The position numbers were made by a program, and so were the translations under genes. This document shows, piece after piece, positions 7,849 through 9,726 of a stretch of 9,726 bases of DNA. Each line of letters opens with the position of its first letter. The stretch's first letter is position 1. The stretch lies in NCBI GenBank assembly GCA_016190205.1, contig JACPQZ010000001.1, forward strand, positions 1 through 9,726. The letters run 5' to 3'. The notes beneath the pieces are model-generated. The model was not told the origin of the DNA, did no database searches, and was given only the letters and a program-made list of their open reading frames with translations. The DNA comes from Candidatus Omnitrophota bacterium (GTDB lineage: Bacteria; Omnitrophota; JACPQZ01).

Positions 7849-9726
7849 TCAGGGTCTTTGCGGTGTGCTGATCGCAATTTCTTTGGGCCCCGTGCCGGTG
7901 TGGATCTCCCCGATGACACTCACCTCTTTAGGATTGATGAGGGTAACTGTTCCAGAGGCCTCGTTCGCCACGTAGACGGCGTCACCGCTCGGCGTAATGG
8001 CGATGCCCGCCGGACGCTCCCCAACCTTCAGGCGCGCGATTTCCCTTCCTTCCTTGGGATCCACCACAGAGACCGTTCCATCTCCCCGGTTTGAGATGTA
8101 GAGGATGCCGTCCGGGCCCTTCTCGATGACGTGGGGGTAATTACCCACGGGGATGGCCTTCGTCTTCGAAAGGGTGCTGATGATCAGGATCCTGTTGTTC
8201 TGGGTATCTGTGATGTAGAGCGCGCTTCCGTCGTCGGAATAAGCCAGGCCGTAGGGCGAGCCGCCGGCCTTGATGACCAGCTCTTCCTCGCCTGTCTCGG
8301 CGTTGATCTTGGAAACCGTCCCATCCAGGCTGTTGCTCACGTAGAGCGCGCTCTCGTCAGGGGTGAGGAGAATCTGCGAAGGGTGGGAGCCGGTTGAGAA
8401 GGTCTGCGTGACCTTCTTTTGCGCAAGATCAACCACCTGTACCGTATCGGTCAAGGCATTTGCGACAAAGGCCTTGGTGCCGTGGGCGGCCAGGATAATT
8501 TGCGAGGCCTCCTCATTTAACCCGTAGATGTAGCCGCTGTTTCTTAACGATGCCGTGTCATAAGTGGCGAGCTTGCGGCTCGAGGGCAGGATGGCGTAGA
8601 CTGCTTTTCCATCGGGCGCCGAGATGATGTCGGAGGGGGCCTCGAGGCTCGCGAAGTGCCGGATCGTCTCATTGACGGTTGCCCGCAGGACGCGCACGCC
8701 GTCCACGTGGGTGATGTAGAGCGTGCGGGCGTCGAGGTGGGCCTTTCCCTGGGGGTCAACCGTGATCTTTTCACCTGTATAAATCTTGGTCTTGTTCACT
8801 TCCACCGCGCCTTCGTAGACATAAACGTGCGTGGTGGTGGCGGGCCGCCCGTCTTCTTTGCCGCTATCCGATTTGGGAAGGACCCCGGGGGCGCCCTGTC
8901 CAGTGCTGGTAGTTGCGGTGGGTTGAACGGGTCCGGCCGCGCTCGCAACGGTGGTTTCGCCGGCAGTATCCGCATCGGTCTCTCCGGTCGTGTCCGCCTG
9001 GGATTCGGCGGTTGTTTCCGCCCCGGTCTCGGTTGTGCCGGTCTCGGCGGTGCCCATCTCGTCAATGGTTTGATCCACTTGGGCAGGCTCCGGAGTCTGC
9101 GCGGGGGAGGGATCCGGGAATGTATCGGGGGTCGTGGTCGCGGCCGTTTGCGCGGCGAACCAATTGGTGTTGTTGCCGCTATTGGTCGAGCTCGCGGGGC
9201 CTATAACCGTAGTGTGGATGTTGTAGGAATCCATGACATCCACAAAGGAGATTGAGCGGGTGCCCTGGGGGTCTATCCGCCACTGGGTGCCGCTTGCCGA
9301 GGACCGGAGGCTCAAGAGACTGCCGCTTGCACCACCCAAGGTCGCCGTCCCCGTGATCGTCTGTGTGGCCCCTGCCCCAAAGGTTAAGGTATCGGCCGAG
9401 GTGACGGATTTTGTGAGGTTATAGAAGTTTGAGCTCCCCGTGATCTGCTGACTGGTGCCGTCCAGAACAACGGTGCTTGAGCCCGGGGTAAAGGTGCCGC
9501 TGTTGGCCCAGTTTCCGGTGAGATTGATTTGGCTATTTCCCCCTGCGCCAGAGGAAGCGTTTAAGGTGCCATTCAGTGTGATATTGCCTCCGATATCAAG
9601 GCTATAGCCTGCCGTCGCCAACGTCCCGGCCGCAAGGTCCACGTCATCCGTCACCACAAGGTCATCAGATAAGGTCCAAGTCCCGGCCCCGGTGACTTTT
9701 AAGTCACCAAAGTCATCCGCGTTGTC
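7849..9726 (-). CDS. Beta-strand-repeat surface protein with acidic linker and C-terminal seven-bladed YVTN propeller (5' end outside the window)
   Basis: The frame is open to the window edge, giving 625 visible residues. The 23 codons before the GTG at 9657 keep the same repeat character (VTGAGTWTLSDDLVV), so that GTG is internal and the true start lies outside. The N-terminal part (about 9160-9726) is rich in Gly, Ser, Thr and Asn, with repeats such as LDIGGNITLNGTLN and TLTFGAGATQTITG, as in secreted parallel beta-helix proteins. It ends in SGNNTNWFAA. A Thr/Glu/Ala/Pro linker of about 108 residues follows (8830-9156). Next is a short FecR-like segment, VYEGAVEVNKTKIYTGEKI, a tentative call. 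From about 8725 to the end I count six full YVTN-type blades with LYVSN, LYITD, LYISN and VYVAN strands. A seventh is completed by the N-terminal LYITHVDGVRVL strand and the C-terminal GPKEIAIS strand. YncE-like propellers bind partners or cofactors rather than catalyse. Likely role: surface display or adhesion. It converges with the + strand genes with only one base between stop codons if the relic is counted. Confidence 0.75.
   Translation of the reverse strand, partial: DNADDFGDLKVTGAGTWTLSDDLVVTDDVDLAAGTLATAGYSLDIGGNITLNGTLNASSGAGGNSQINLTGNWANSGTFTPGSSTVVLDGTSQQITGSSNFYNLTKSVTSADTLTFGAGATQTITGTATLGGASGSLLSLRSSASGTQWRIDPQGTRSISFVDVMDSYNIHTTVIGPASSTNSGNNTNWFAAQTAATTTPDTFPDPSPAQTPEPAQVDQTIDEMGTAETGTTETGAETTAESQADTTGETDADTAGETTVASAAGPVQPTATTSTGQGAPGVLPKSDSGKEDGRPATTTHVYVYEGAVEVNKTKIYTGEKITVDPQGKAHLDARTLYITHVDGVRVLRATVNETIRHFASLEAPSDIISAPDGKAVYAILPSSRKLATYDTASLRNSGYIYGLNEEASQIILAAHGTKAFVANALTDTVQVVDLAQKKVTQTFSTGSHPSQILLTPDESALYVSNSLDGTVSKINAETGEEELVIKAGGSPYGLAYSDDGSALYITDTQNNRILIISTLSKTKAIPVGNYPHVIEKGPDGILYISNRGDGTVSVVDPKEGREIARLKVGERPAGIAITPSGDAVYVANEASGTVTLINPKEVSVIGEIHTGTGPKEIAISTPQRP
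8947..9054 (-). repeat. Degenerate repeats coding an acidic Thr/Glu-rich linker
   Basis: Short imperfect repeats built on ACC/ACA-GAG-ACC-type codons encode the series TAETGTTETGAETT, then TGETDADTAGETT. They sit in the middle of the linker between the beta-strand repeats and the C-terminal propeller. The stretch has no lysine or arginine and alternates Thr with Glu/Asp, so it should be extended, disordered and negatively charged. Dense threonines could be O-glycosylated. Such tracts often change length by slippage. Confidence 0.6.

Noticed and set aside
7847-7873. Inverted repeat GATCAG ... CTGATC at the convergent junction, considered as a bidirectional terminator.
   Set aside because: Only 6 bp with a 15-base loop, and the adjacent T-run lies before the stem on the + strand. 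On the - strand an A-run follows instead of T. It does not meet intrinsic terminator form.
8656-9255. A 199-codon open frame on the + strand over the linker of the beta-helix/propeller gene.
   Set aside because: Its Gly/Arg-rich sequence is the mirror of the repetitive Thr/Glu/Ala codons on the other strand; no domain or start signal.

Overview
The window holds three protein-coding regions that nearly fill it, plus one gene relic. Two genes lie on the + strand and one on the - strand, and they converge near position 7848. No tRNA, rRNA, CRISPR array or insertion sequence was seen. All three proteins look exported or surface-exposed: a GH39-type glycoside hydrolase, a 2159-residue multidomain putative esterase with carbohydrate-binding modules, and a beta-helix/beta-propeller surface protein. 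DNA is fairly GC-rich by eye, with one clearly AT-richer island. The mix of DNRLRE (CBM96-like) modules, cadherin/Ig-like repeats, YVTN propellers and beta-strand-repeat proteins suggests an uncultivated environmental Gram-negative-type bacterium (Omnitrophota, Planctomycetota or Verrucomicrobiota-like). No taxonomic marker is present, so this placement is weak.

Left part (2-1249, +): the 3' portion of a GH39-like gene, open at the window edge, with a WNEP acid/base motif and an SEWN nucleophile motif. After 39 bases, which contain a perfect 8-bp hairpin and a strong Shine-Dalgarno, comes the giant gene (1289-7768, +). Its order is: signal peptide, N-terminal beta domain, DNRLRE module 1, putative beta-propeller, Ig-like domain, DNRLRE module 2, cadherin-like domain, DNRLRE module 3, FN3-like region, alpha/beta-hydrolase with a visible Ser-Asp-His triad, and a C-terminal beta region. 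The stretch around 4010-5240, which encodes DNRLRE 2 and the second Ig-like domain, is AT-richer than its flanks and looks like a module acquired separately.

Junction (7752-7848): the giant gene ends in an ATGA overlap behind a near-ideal AAGGAGG. About 40 bases later, in another frame, lies a short stretch coding LAGNEVLGVEVCF-stop. It is nearly identical to the C-terminus of the upstream GH39 protein (LAGNEVLGVEVSF-stop), but most codons differ synonymously. This looks like the surviving end of a diverged, almost wholly deleted GH39 paralogue.

Right part (7849-9726, -): the 3' portion of a gene, open at the window edge, for a beta-strand-repeat surface protein. It continues into an acidic Thr/Glu-rich linker, a small FecR-like segment and a seven-bladed YVTN/YncE-like propeller.

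Working model (inference): the + strand pair is a secreted polysaccharide-processing unit, in which GH39 cleaves glycosidic bonds and the modular protein binds the polymer through three CBM96-like modules and de-esterifies it. The - strand protein is probably an independent surface or adhesion protein. Its only visible link to the others is location and likely export.
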